From Dehalococcoidia bacterium (GTDB lineage: Bacteria; Chloroflexota; Dehalococcoidia; Bin125), in NCBI GenBank assembly GCA_022828105.1, contig JAJEJC010000006.1, positions 108,496-172,495 on the forward strand: a stretch of 64,000 nucleotides of DNA, given 5' to 3'. Made by a program: the position numbers and the translations under genes. The notes below the pieces were generated by a model that saw nothing but the letters and a program-made list of their open reading frames with translations, did not search any database and was not told the origin of the DNA. Of this stretch, positions 18,655-27,129 are shown piece after piece. How positions within the stretch are numbered: the first letter of the stretch is position 1; the number at the start of each line of letters is the position of its first letter.

Positions 18655-20104
18655 TGAGCAGTGCCTTCACAACCGAAGTCGACTCTTCCCCTGCCAGCAG
18701 TCTCACACCGGCCTGCGTGAGCGCGGTTGGGGCCGGGAACGGAGTTCCGCGTACTTCGGCGGCGCTCACTTGGGTGTTCCCGCTGATCACTCGGAAATAG
18801 CGCTCGTAGATCTCCGAGTTCAACACCGCCGAGAGCGACACGGCCATGTCCCATGCCATCTCTGTCGTCGCACCCGCCACTACGTTGAGGTGGTTCTCAA
18901 CGCCCAGCCAGTTGCCTGGAAATGTGTCACGCGCAAGCGGGGCGGAGATGAGTCGATGTCGATCTTCTTTGGCTGAGAAACGCCGGAGCAGAACGCAGTG
19001 CTGATTGGCAATCAGACGGTTTGAGGGCGTATCCGGTCGGAGATGCTCCGGTTTACCCAACTTCTTGCCGATCGGCCACCTCACCGCACCCCTCCGGACG
19101 TGCTGCATCCAGAGCAGGGGAATGGAGCCGCTGCCTGCCCGCATCCTCAGGTAACTCTGGGCACGGAACGGAACGACTGGTCCGGTGAGCACCCGCAGAC
19201 CACAGCTCTCGATCCGGGAGTCGAGAGCGCGCACGGTTCGCAGTGCCGAGAGATCGTTTGCTGAGGACGGGAGGACGAGCCAAGAGTTCTCATCGCATGG
19301 GTCTACGACGAGGCGCCGTGGCACCGTCAAGGGACGATGATGCCCGATGTCGTCCGTGCCCAGGGAGGTTGATATCTGGACGGAGCCATCTGCGTGGGGC
19401 CACGAGCTTCGGTGTCCCGCCAAGATGATGGTCTCCTGCAGGACGCCCTGTTCGCCGAACGCGGCCCGGCGGGACTCAATCATATGGACCTGATCGAGCG
19501 CGACACACCGGTGAAAGGAACGACGGAACCTCCTGAAGTAGTGCCCAGAGGCGTAGCTCCTTGGGACGATGAATACGAGCTCACCGCCGGGTTTGAGCAG
19601 TTGCGACGCGATATCCATGAATCTGGCGTAACTGTTCGTCCAACCGCCGCCCCGAGGATCTTGTCGCGACAACTTCCCGTACGGCGGATTCGAGATAACC
19701 AGGTCCACTGGCGCCGGCCGGTCGCAATCCTGGCGACTGTAGTCCAAGAAGTCGTCCCCGCGAACCTCATAGCTGAACCGCTCTCCGAGAGTGTTCCGAG
19801 CCAGCTCAAGAGACTCTCGAAGCACTTCGAGGGTGTCTCGTTCTAACTCAACTGCAATGAGGTGCACCTTATCCGCCCCCTCACGCAAGATGTGCGCTGC
19901 GGCCGCTACACCCAGTACGCCAGCTCCGGCTCCGGCGTCGATCAAGGTGACTGGATCGGATCGATGCGACGACGTCAACCCCGCCATGAACTCGGCGATC
20001 GGTGGCGGTGTGAAGAACTGTCCATGCCGCCGTCGGTCTTCGACTGACGTTGCCGCGATCCGGCGCTGAGCCAACATGCCGATGCCCTCTAGGAGTGTGC
20101 GCAT
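18641..20104 (-). CDS. N6-adenine DNA methyltransferase of the BsuBI/PstI-type system
   Basis: 487 residues; protects the site cut by the partner nuclease. It opens with RRRHGQFFTPPPIAEFMA and motif I IDAGAGAGVLG, acidic VELERDTLEVL, and the catalytic NPPYGKLSRQDP. The second half is the target recognition region, with LLWMQHVRRGAVRWP and GNWLGVENHLNVV. A GAGGAG ribosome binding site lies just before the ATG. This is a complete type II pair beside a ruined second methyltransferase, so it may be the system that keeps the locus selected. Confidence 0.92.
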   Translation of the reverse strand: MRTLLEGIGMLAQRRIAATSVEDRRRHGQFFTPPPIAEFMAGLTSSHRSDPVTLIDAGAGAGVLGVAAAAHILREGADKVHLIAVELERDTLEVLRESLELARNTLGERFSYEVRGDDFLDYSRQDCDRPAPVDLVISNPPYGKLSRQDPRGGGWTNSYARFMDIASQLLKPGGELVFIVPRSYASGHYFRRFRRSFHRCVALDQVHMIESRRAAFGEQGVLQETIILAGHRSSWPHADGSVQISTSLGTDDIGHHRPLTVPRRLVVDPCDENSWLVLPSSANDLSALRTVRALDSRIESCGLRVLTGPVVPFRAQSYLRMRAGSGSIPLLWMQHVRRGAVRWPIGKKLGKPEHLRPDTPSNRLIANQHCVLLRRFSAKEDRHRLISAPLARDTFPGNWLGVENHLNVVAGATTEMAWDMAVSLSAVLNSEIYERYFRVISGNTQVSAAEVRGTPFPAPTALTQAGVRLLAGEESTSVVKALLNGAD

Positions 20105-20371
20105 GGCTCCTCAATCAGGCGTCGGAAGTCGCGGTGACGACACTTCGGCAGACTTCAGTCGATCTCCGAAGCTTAGGAGGAGAGAGACGGAATGTGAATG
20201 AATCGGGTGCAAAAGAGCGCTCCGACGGCATGGCCCCAACTCCCATTTGAGCAGTCCGTGCAACGTTCTTCGTCATTGCCGAATTCTAACCCGCCTCCCG
20301 CAGCTGACGACAGCTGGAGAGGGGTCTTTCTTCCGATCTGAGAGCGAGACGGCAGGTCCGACCGGACCTGC
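20105..20371. other. Intergenic spacer, 267 bp
   Basis: Lies upstream of the methyltransferase and downstream of the TraD-like gene. It probably holds the promoter of the restriction-modification pair; a palindromic or C-protein type operator was not recognised. No coding potential seen. Confidence 0.4.
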
Positions 20372-22936
20372 TCACTCGGACGGCTTCTGGCGCTTCGTGC
20401 GCGGCTTGTTGCGTTTCTTCTGGGGCGGCGCCTCGTCGGGCGTTTCCGCCTGCTCCTGGGTTTGTTCGGCCTCGGCAGCGAACTGCTTGGCCCGCTTGCG
20501 GCGTTCGGCCTGCTGCTTCTCGATGTCCTCGGCCGAGGTCAGATAGGCCGCCGCCGCGTGGCGAATGTGCTCCGCCCGCTCCGGGTCGCCGAGCTCCGGC
20601 TTGCGCACCGTCATCGAGAACGTCGGCAGGGTATCCGTGCCGACCGAGGTGCGGACGTAGCAGTGGTGCCGCGGCTGCAACACGAGGTCGTCCTCCGAGA
20701 TCCGCTGGCGGCCCAGTTCCCAGAGCAGCTCGCGCGCGTCTGCGCCGGCCACCTGGAATACGGCCAGGCAGCCGATGTTGGCCAGTAGCGTGTGGCGCAT
20801 AGTGGGCGACAGCGCGTCGAGCTTGGCCAGGCTCTGGGTGGCGAGCAGGAACGAGGCGCCGTACTTGCCCAGCTCGGAGAGCATCGACTCGAAGTCGACC
20901 CCGGGGATGGTCTGCATCTCGTCGACCACGACCAGGGCGCCCCGCCGCTGGGCCTGGGGCAGCCGCTCCTGCTCGCGGATGGTCGCGTCGACCAAGTTGA
21001 GCACCGAGGCGCCGACCAGCGCCGCCACGTCGCGGCCGACCACCCCCTGCGCCGTCGAGACCAGGAGGATGCCGCCCTCGAGGATCGTCTGCCTGAGGTC
21101 GACGGTCGAGCGCGGTTGTCCCAGGATCGCCCGCGCCCGCTCCGAGGAGGCGTAGTAGGTGAGGCGGGTCTGGACCGGGGCCAGGGCCTCGGCCTGGTAC
21201 TCGGTCCGCCAGCCGCCGAAGTCGCGGGCCCACCATTCGAGCAGGTAGGGGTCGCGCAGCTTCTTCAGCACATCGCCGCGGAACCCCTTGTGCGTGAGCA
21301 GCCGCAGCCCGTCGAGAATCGTGTACTGCTCATGTTCGTCCGTGGACGGGTGCTGGTTGGCCTCATGCAGGGTCTTGACCGTCTGCTCGAGGATCGACTG
21401 CATCCTGGGTCCCCACTGCTCCCACAGCCCGCGGGCGACGCGGACGACCGAGTCGGCGGTCCGGTCGCGGTCCGCGAAGATGCGGGTGTCGAGCAGGTTG
21501 ATCCCGACCGCGCCGCGCTGGTCGGCCAGGTCGATCAGGCGGACCTCGGAGGCCAGAGACTCGGGCACCTGCTCCAGGATCTCGGAGACGAGGTCGGCGT
21601 GCGGGTCGACGACCACGATCGCGTCGCGGTCGCGGCCGGCCGCCTGCTGCTGGAGCTTGTGCGCGACGATGTGGCGCATCAGGGTCGATTTGCCCATCCG
21701 GGTGCGGGCCACGTAGAGGTGGTGGCGGCGCATCAGATCGTCGGGGAAGCGGATCTCGCGGGGCAGGTCGGCGGTCGTGTCGCCGACCACGGCGCCTTCT
21801 CTCAGCGCCTGGCGGGGCGGCAGGAGCAGCTTGGAGCGGGAGCGCTCCAGCTCGTGCGTCTCGTCCGAGGGGCCGGGCGGATGCCAGAGCGCGGCCGCCT
21901 CGCGCACGCCGAGCACGCTGTGGCGGCCGAACAGACCGGCCCCGGCCGGCTCAAGCGTGATCGCCTCGGGCGGGAGCGGGCGGACCTTGCCCCGCTTGAA
22001 CTGGGCGCCTGCGGGATGGTCGTAGTGCGCGTATGCGGCCGCGAGCCGCTCCAGCAGCTGCGTCGCCCGGGTCCGGCCCCGCTCCTCGGGTTCGCCCGCC
22101 TTGGCGGGCAGCACGGCGACCAGTTCGACCTCGCCCAGGAAGGCCGAGCGCTCGCACTTCTCGCGAACGAGGCGCGGGTCGAAGACCCGCTTGCGGGAGC
22201 CCTTCCAGCGCCTCCTGACCCAGGTGACCACGGCCAGCGCGCCGACCACGCCCACCACGAGTGCGACCACGTTTCCGATCTCGCCGGCCTTCCACCACGT
22301 GACGCCCAGGGCCGTGCCGCCCACGAACAGTACGAGCACGGTGATCGCGAAAGGGTCGAGGCCGCTCATCAGCGCCGGCGCGCCGGCCGGCCGCGGAGGC
22401 GGCGGACGCTCGGCCTCGTAGAGCCGGGCCAGGTGATGTTGCGACCAGTCCGGGTCCAGCGCGCGCAGCTTGAGCCGGGCCACGAGGCGCTCGTCCGGCT
22501 TGGCCTCGGCCAGCGCCCCGACCAGGGCGAGCAGGGGGTCGGAGCCGGGGTCGACGAGGTCGCGGTCCTGGAAGGTGCGCAAGGGGACCTGCTCGGGGCC
22601 CGAGGCGCGCAAGGTCAGCGACCAGGCCTGCTCATCCTCCGCCAGCTGGAGCGGATCCTCCGCCTCGTCCAGCTGGCGCACCCGCGCCTGCGGGTAGTGG
22701 GCCGCGATCTGGCCGCGCACGGTCTCGCCCCTGAGACAGCGGACCATCAGCCCGACCCCGGTCTGACCGGCGGCCAGCTCCAGGGAGAAGGGCTCCGGCA
22801 CGGCGATCGAGCCGAGCAGGTTCTCGACGCCCAGCAGCGTCCGCTCACCCGTGCGCGGCGGGGTCACGGCGAGCAGCACCGGCCCGACCGGCCCGCGACG
22901 GAAGCGGCGGAAGGGATTGGGGATGGATGGTGTCAT
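20372..22936 (-). CDS. TraD/VirD4-like coupling ATPase (HerA/FtsK superfamily)
   Basis: About 854 residues. An N-terminal soluble domain is followed by two membrane segments near residues 195-235 (PFAITVLVLFVGGTALGVTW and VVALVVGVVGALAVVTWV), then the motor domain: Walker A RTRMGKSTLMRH, IVVVDPHADLV, Walker B ALVVVDEMQTIPG and SFLLATQSLAKLD. The C-terminus is charged and rich in Gln, Lys and Pro. This is the layout of type IV coupling proteins that pump DNA to a conjugative channel. ATG 22936 is preferred to TTG 22942. Two small membrane-protein genes lie directly upstream on the same strand. No relaxase or VirB4-like gene was found. Confidence 0.85.
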   Translation of the reverse strand: MTPSIPNPFRRFRRGPVGPVLLAVTPPRTGERTLLGVENLLGSIAVPEPFSLELAAGQTGVGLMVRCLRGETVRGQIAAHYPQARVRQLDEAEDPLQLAEDEQAWSLTLRASGPEQVPLRTFQDRDLVDPGSDPLLALVGALAEAKPDERLVARLKLRALDPDWSQHHLARLYEAERPPPPRPAGAPALMSGLDPFAITVLVLFVGGTALGVTWWKAGEIGNVVALVVGVVGALAVVTWVRRRWKGSRKRVFDPRLVREKCERSAFLGEVELVAVLPAKAGEPEERGRTRATQLLERLAAAYAHYDHPAGAQFKRGKVRPLPPEAITLEPAGAGLFGRHSVLGVREAAALWHPPGPSDETHELERSRSKLLLPPRQALREGAVVGDTTADLPREIRFPDDLMRRHHLYVARTRMGKSTLMRHIVAHKLQQQAAGRDRDAIVVVDPHADLVSEILEQVPESLASEVRLIDLADQRGAVGINLLDTRIFADRDRTADSVVRVARGLWEQWGPRMQSILEQTVKTLHEANQHPSTDEHEQYTILDGLRLLTHKGFRGDVLKKLRDPYLLEWWARDFGGWRTEYQAEALAPVQTRLTYYASSERARAILGQPRSTVDLRQTILEGGILLVSTAQGVVGRDVAALVGASVLNLVDATIREQERLPQAQRRGALVVVDEMQTIPGVDFESMLSELGKYGASFLLATQSLAKLDALSPTMRHTLLANIGCLAVFQVAGADARELLWELGRQRISEDDLVLQPRHHCYVRTSVGTDTLPTFSMTVRKPELGDPERAEHIRHAAAAYLTSAEDIEKQQAERRKRAKQFAAEAEQTQEQAETPDEAPPQKKRNKPRTKRQKPSE

Positions 22937-22981
22937 GGTCAAGGTCCGTTCATCAAGGGGGAGCCGGCCGGCTGCGGCGGC

Positions 22982-23473
22982 TCAGGGGAGTGGGATCTGG
23001 CCGGTGCTGCTCAGCAGCCGCAGGACCTGGGCGGCGGCGATCGTCACCAGGCCGAAGCCGATCCAGGCCAGGGACTCGCAGAGCTGATCGCCCGTCCACT
23101 CCCGGTAGCGCCGCCGCAGCTGCTCGCCGCCCCGGTAGAGGCCGTAGACGGTGATGACGGCCCCGAACGCGGTCATGGGGGCCAGCGCGTCTCCCAGCGC
23201 CTGGACGGGGCTGAATGTCTCGGCCGGGTAGATGATCATCGCGGCCACAAACATCAGGCTCAGGCAGAGCAGGAGCAGATCGCGGCCGACGCCCCGCATT
23301 CGCGTGCGCAGACTCGGTCGCCAGCGCGTCGGATGGGGCGGAAGCGGATCATGCCGCGGTGCCGAGCCGCCGGCAGGCTGAGTTGCACGGCCGAGGGGCG
23401 CGATCAGCCAGATCAGGGCCCGGCCTCCGGGCCGGGCCGGGTCGTGCGGCTGGTAGGGGTCTCGTGGATACAT
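22982..23473 (-). CDS. Small multi-pass membrane protein of the transfer operon
   Basis: 163 residues from ATG 23473, which has GGAG at proper spacing; a GTG at 23500 overlapping the previous stop is the alternative. A basic proline-rich N-terminal half is followed by three hydrophobic stretches: LLLLCLSLMFVAAMIIYP, MTAFGAVITVYGLY and AWIGFGLVTIAAAQVL. No family recognised. Position between a pilin-like gene and a coupling ATPase suggests a transfer channel component. Confidence 0.65.
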   Translation of the reverse strand: MYPRDPYQPHDPARPGGRALIWLIAPLGRATQPAGGSAPRHDPLPPHPTRWRPSLRTRMRGVGRDLLLLCLSLMFVAAMIIYPAETFSPVQALGDALAPMTAFGAVITVYGLYRGGEQLRRRYREWTGDQLCESLAWIGFGLVTIAAAQVLRLLSSTGQIPLP

Positions 23474-23496
23474 GTGGGTACTCCGTTCGTAAGGGT

Positions 23497-23772
23497 TCAC
23501 GGGATCAGGCCGACCGGCGGCGGCGCCAGCGGCAGGGCGGGCTGGGCGGCCGCGCCGATGACGAGTTCGGCCGAGCCGAGGGCGGCCACGGCGATCGCGA
23601 CCGCCAGGAGCGCGGTCAGCATCGCCCGCTTGCCGCTCTCGGCCTGGCCGCTCGCGCCTGCGGCGGTCACGTAGAGCGTGGCGCCGAAGGCGAAGTAGCC
23701 GGCGCCGAACGCCCCGGCCAGGGCGACCAGCAGCGCGGTGAACAGGGGGATGGATTGGACGAGTTCAGACAT
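23497..23772 (-). CDS. Small hydrophobic VirB2/TrbC-like protein
   Basis: 91 residues from an ATG preceded by GGAG. Two hydrophobic segments (FTALLVALAGAFGAGYFAFG and MLTALLAVAIAVAALGSAEL) are separated by a short basic, glycine-rich linker, with a proline-rich tail. Size and layout resemble VirB2/TrbC pilins or holin-like proteins, but no diagnostic motif is present. First gene of the operon that ends with the coupling ATPase. Confidence 0.6.
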   Translation of the reverse strand: MSELVQSIPLFTALLVALAGAFGAGYFAFGATLYVTAAGASGQAESGKRAMLTALLAVAIAVAALGSAELVIGAAAQPALPLAPPPVGLIP

Positions 23773-23992
23773 ACGAGGTGCTCCGTTCAGGATTGGATCT
23801 GGTGGGGGCGTCCCGTTCGGGACCGGGGACCGTTCAGCACATTGCCCTCCTCCGTTCTTCCGGCTCGCCCAGCGCCGGCGCTCGGCGGGACCGAGCTCGG
23901 GCGAGGCTCAGCGAGCGGCGCGCCACTGGGGACGGGCGCCCGCGCGTGGGCTTGGTTCGAAGCGGCGTTCTCAGATCCCGCACAGCACATCC

Positions 23993-24013
23993 GTTCTCTC
24001 AATGAGAGAGAAC
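23993..24013. promoter_or_regulatory. Perfect inverted repeat, candidate operator
   Basis: GTTCTCT and AGAGAAC form perfect 7 bp arms around a 7 bp spacer. It lies in the 393 bp gap upstream of the transfer operon (minus strand) and 30 bp before a small plus-strand reading frame. There is no T-run, so an operator is more likely than a terminator. Confidence 0.45.
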
Positions 24014-24042
24014 TAGTGTTCCCTATTCAGAGGACGGTTGCA

Positions 24043-24159
24043 ATGACGTCTAAGGCCGACGGTCCACGGATCCCGCCGCTCGGCGACGGTCAATCTGTCG
24101 CCGAGTTTGCAGAGCGGGCCGGTTCGCCAACAGCGGCGAGCGCGGACCGGAGGGCCTGA
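24043..24159 (+). CDS. Possible 38-residue protein
   Basis: ATG with AGAGGA about 8 bp upstream, encoding MTSKADGPRIPPLGDG and a short AEFAERAG helix. It ends just before the convergent stop of the replication-relaxation gene. No homologue is recognised; it is listed because the ribosome binding site is good and a palindrome precedes it. Confidence 0.25.
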   Translation: MTSKADGPRIPPLGDGQSVAEFAERAGSPTAASADRRA

Positions 24160-24165
24160 CGCCGT

Positions 24166-25815
24166 TCAGGCCCGAGCGAACGGATCCATCTGCTCCCAAC
24201 CGCCCGGGCCGCGCCAGGCCGGGCCCAGGGGCCCGAGCCTGCCGATCCGTTCGCGGTCGGAGACCAGCAGCGGCAGCTCGACCCGCGTCCGCGCCAACTC
24301 CGAGCGGGCGACCGTGAGGAAGCGGTCGGCCGCCAGCGGATCGTCGAACACCACCCAGAGCTGCGGCTGGGCGCCGTGATCGTCGACCGGGCGGCGCGAG
24401 GCGAAGTAGCGCAGGTAGGGCGCGAGGCGGGTGCGCATCGTCCGCGGGCGGATCGCGCGGCGTTCCCACTCGAGGAAGGCCGGCCTCGGTTGGCCGCTTG
24501 CGCGCAGCAGGATGAAGGCGTCGGGATGGATCGAGCGCAGCCCGCCCTCATGACGGAAGTAGCGCGAGGCCCGGTGGGGCGGGTCGAGCTGGCTCAGTTC
24601 GAGGCCCAGTCCGCGAGCCTGCGCGGCCAGCGCCGCGGCGAACCCGTGCACGGCCTCGGTGTGATCCAGGTGGCGCAGGAGCTGGCGCGAGCGGCGGCCG
24701 GGTACGTCGCGCCAGTCGACGGCGGCGCCAGCCTGGTTCGGGCCCGCGCTCCAGCGCCGGCGTGCGTCGGCGGCCGAGGAGCGGTCTCGGCGCGCGAGCA
24801 TCGGCAGCGCGCGATCTGTGAGCACGAGCCGGCGGCGGCCCTCCAGGCGCGGCGCGCGGATCAGTTCAAGCTCCTCCAGGGAGCGGGTCAGCTGCGAGAC
24901 TCGGCGGCGGCCGACGCCCAGGAGCCCCTCAAGCTGATCGGGCCCGAGCCAGGGCCAGTCGGCGATCAGGTCGAGCGTCCGCTTCTCGGCCGGCCCCAGC
25001 CGGCTGGGCAGCAGCCGGCCCTGGGCGGCGTGCTCGCTGAGCGGACGCGGCGGCGAGCGCCTGAGCGGCGGGCGCTCGCGGGCCCACTCGCCCGGCGTGC
25101 GGATGAACCCGAGGGCGTCGGCCAGGCTCAGGACCGGCCCGCCGGCGGCCGGAACCCAGACCGCGTCGTCGACGGCGGCTCGGGCGGCGTGCCGCTCAAG
25201 CGCGATCAGACAGCTGAAGGGCAGGCCCCGCGCGATCCGGCGCAGATGGCGCAGGCGGGTCCCGTCCGAAACGAGGATCAGCGCGGCCGAGTAGCGCGGT
25301 CCCTCGCCCAGGCGGCGCAGGCGCAGGGCGGCCGCGGTCCGCTCGACGCCCCGGCCCAGTCGCAGCAGCGCCAGCGTGCGCCCGTCGGCTAGCGCCGCTG
25401 CAGCATCGGGTGGAGACGAGCGGTACCAGCGCAGACGGATCGGGTAGGCGGCCTCGGCCAGCGCGGACGCGAGCTGGTAGATTGCAGCCGCCCCGTCCAG
25501 CCGGCCCAGGAGGTTGCGGCGCCACTCCTCCGAGACCGGAAGCTCGGCCAGCAGTTCCTTCAGGCTCGCCCCTCGCTCACGGGCGAGCCGCTCCAGACCG
25601 GCTGAGCTGAGAAGGAAACGGCGGGCGCCGGAGACGAACTCGCCGGCGTGCGGCAGCGACTCGACCAGTCCCTGCTCGGCCAGCGCCGCCAGGCCCAGGT
25701 AGACCCCGGCGGTCGAACGGCCCGAGAGCGCCGCCAGTTCGATCCGATCGACCAGCGGCGTCTCCGCCAGCTGCTGCAGCAGATCGATCTGCCCGGGACT
25801 CAACCCGCGTGCCAT
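24166..25815 (-). CDS. Replication-relaxation family protein
   Basis: About 549 residues matching the replication-relaxation family found on plasmids and integrative elements. Two winged-helix regions are visible (DRIELAALSGRSTAGVYLGL near residue 25 and GPDQLEGLLGVGRRRVSQL near residue 290). The conserved C-terminal core reads LLRHLDHTEAVHGFAAAL, SIHPDAFILLR, AFLEWERRAIRPRTM and LAPYLRYFAS. ATG 25815 has GGAG at the right spacing. It diverges from the HTH/coiled-coil gene across a phased TTGTCC array. Likely a DNA-binding replication initiator or accessory. Confidence 0.8.
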   Translation of the reverse strand: MARGLSPGQIDLLQQLAETPLVDRIELAALSGRSTAGVYLGLAALAEQGLVESLPHAGEFVSGARRFLLSSAGLERLARERGASLKELLAELPVSEEWRRNLLGRLDGAAAIYQLASALAEAAYPIRLRWYRSSPPDAAAALADGRTLALLRLGRGVERTAAALRLRRLGEGPRYSAALILVSDGTRLRHLRRIARGLPFSCLIALERHAARAAVDDAVWVPAAGGPVLSLADALGFIRTPGEWARERPPLRRSPPRPLSEHAAQGRLLPSRLGPAEKRTLDLIADWPWLGPDQLEGLLGVGRRRVSQLTRSLEELELIRAPRLEGRRRLVLTDRALPMLARRDRSSAADARRRWSAGPNQAGAAVDWRDVPGRRSRQLLRHLDHTEAVHGFAAALAAQARGLGLELSQLDPPHRASRYFRHEGGLRSIHPDAFILLRASGQPRPAFLEWERRAIRPRTMRTRLAPYLRYFASRRPVDDHGAQPQLWVVFDDPLAADRFLTVARSELARTRVELPLLVSDRERIGRLGPLGPAWRGPGGWEQMDPFARA

Positions 25816-25915
25816 CGCCTGCTCCAACCCGGCGTCCGCGGCCCCACAGGCGGCCCTCGCCCGGTCTGCTGCGTCTACAGGAACACTTGTACTACGATGA
25901 GGCCGAAAATACGAG

Positions 25916-25998
25916 TTGTCCGGGACTTGTCCGGGTTTTGTCCAGGGTTCGAGGCCCTATCCGTGTACAGGAAGATGGACTGGACAACTCCTGGACAA
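25916..25998. promoter_or_regulatory. Phased TTGTCC / GGACAA box array (operator or iteron)
   Basis: TTGTCC occurs at 25916, 25927 and 25938, exactly 11 bp apart. The inverse GGACAA occurs at 25982 and 25993, also 11 bp apart. Boxes therefore lie on one face of the helix and form two facing sets about 40 bp apart, between the divergent replication-relaxation and HTH/coiled-coil genes. This is typical of cooperative regulator or initiator binding. Confidence 0.7.
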
Positions 25999-26118
25999 GT
26001 GGGGGCGGGAGCCAGTGTTTTACAGGACGAAGGGCGGGCGGCGGGCGGGATCGGGCAAGCAATTTGTGCGCGTGCTGGTTCCAGTGACCGTTGGACAGTC
26101 GGAACGGCGGGTGCGGTC

Positions 26119-27129
26119 GTGATCGAGGGGCAAGAGGCGGTGACCGAGGGCGGGGCGGGGGGTGCAACACCCCGGTCGCCCCAGGACGGCGGGGCGCTGG
26201 CGGCCGGCCCCCGGGCGGAGCGGCTGGGCGGCCTCCTACAGGACCTCCTCGCCTCCCGCGGGCGGTTCAGGGCGGCTCAGTTGCTGAGCGTCAGCGAGCG
26301 CACGCTCCAGCGGGCTGAGGCGGAGGGGCGTCTCACGGAACAGCTCTGCCGGGCGTTGGAGCGCTACGAGGCGGGGCTGCTTGAGTCCGCTGCGCAGTCC
26401 GTGGATGGGGTGGATGCACTGGATGCAGTGGACACCGCGCAAGAGCTGGCGCGTCTCAGGCGGCGTGTGGACAAGCTGGAACAGCTTGAACGTGTGCAGC
26501 AAGCAGTCTCGGACGGCCTGCCCGACCTGCCCGAGGTGCCCAACCTGCCCGAGGTGCCCGAGGCGCTGGCGCGACTCGAGGCTTCCGTGGGAGAACTGGA
26601 GCGGCGAGTGGCTGCGCTAGAACAGGGCGGGGATGGCGGGCGTCCGGCAGGGTTGGTGGGGGCTTCGGCGCGTGCGACATCGATGGCGTCGACGGCATCG
26701 ACAGGCTCGACGAGTTCACGGCCGAGGACGACGGCAGCACCCCTCCGCCGCTACCCCGACTACCCCGAACTGGTCACCGTCGAGGCGGGAGCGGAGGAGG
26801 AGCGGTTCTACGGCGCGGCGATGGAAGTCGTTACCGAGTGGCGTCTGGCGCGGCTGCGGCGGGAACAACTGGCGACGGCGACGGGTACCACCCTGGAGCG
26901 CCTGCGGGCGGACGAGCGGCTGCTGGAGCTGGAACTCGCGTTGGTCGGCGAACACGGCCTGACCCTGCCCCCCGCCGACCGTCCCTGGGATGGGATCCGC
27001 CGCCAGAGCGAACTGCGCCTGCTCGACCAGGCCATCGCGCGGGTGCGGCGCGACCGGCGCCGGGCCCAGCTCGTGCACTGGAGCTTGCGGCTGCTGACGC
27101 TGGGGTTGTGGGGACGACGGCGAGGTTAG
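26119..27129 (+). CDS. HTH / coiled-coil protein with LGLWGRR tail, intact family member
   Basis: About 336 residues from a GTG; upstream in-frame ATGs at 25897 and 25975 fall before or inside the operator array and are less likely. An N-terminal helix-turn-helix-like segment (RAAQLLSVSERTLQRAEAEG) is followed by a coiled coil with leucine heptads (LARLRRRVDKLEQLERVQ ... LERRVAALEQ), a Ser/Thr-rich linker, then the family core ERFYGAAMEVVTEWR, LLELELALVGEHGLTLPPAD and the hydrophobic tail LVHWSLRLLTLGLWGRRRG. Five decayed relatives lie at 42.5, 47.0, 55.6, 56.2 and 57.6 kb. No named family is recognised. Position suggests a replication regulator. Confidence 0.65.
   Translation: MIEGQEAVTEGGAGGATPRSPQDGGALAAGPRAERLGGLLQDLLASRGRFRAAQLLSVSERTLQRAEAEGRLTEQLCRALERYEAGLLESAAQSVDGVDALDAVDTAQELARLRRRVDKLEQLERVQQAVSDGLPDLPEVPNLPEVPEALARLEASVGELERRVAALEQGGDGGRPAGLVGASARATSMASTASTGSTSSRPRTTAAPLRRYPDYPELVTVEAGAEEERFYGAAMEVVTEWRLARLRREQLATATGTTLERLRADERLLELELALVGEHGLTLPPADRPWDGIRRQSELRLLDQAIARVRRDRRRAQLVHWSLRLLTLGLWGRRRG

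Noticed and set aside
20792..23674. A 960-residue open frame on the plus strand opposite the coupling ATPase
   Set aside because: It is the shadow of the high-GC TraD-like gene and its operon: composition is His/Arg/Gly/Gln-rich, no domain is recognisable, and the minus strand has Walker motifs and ribosome binding sites.
25648..26118. N-terminal extension of the HTH/coiled-coil protein
   Set aside because: The first part is antisense to the replication-relaxation gene and the rest covers the operator array; residues there have no coding character.
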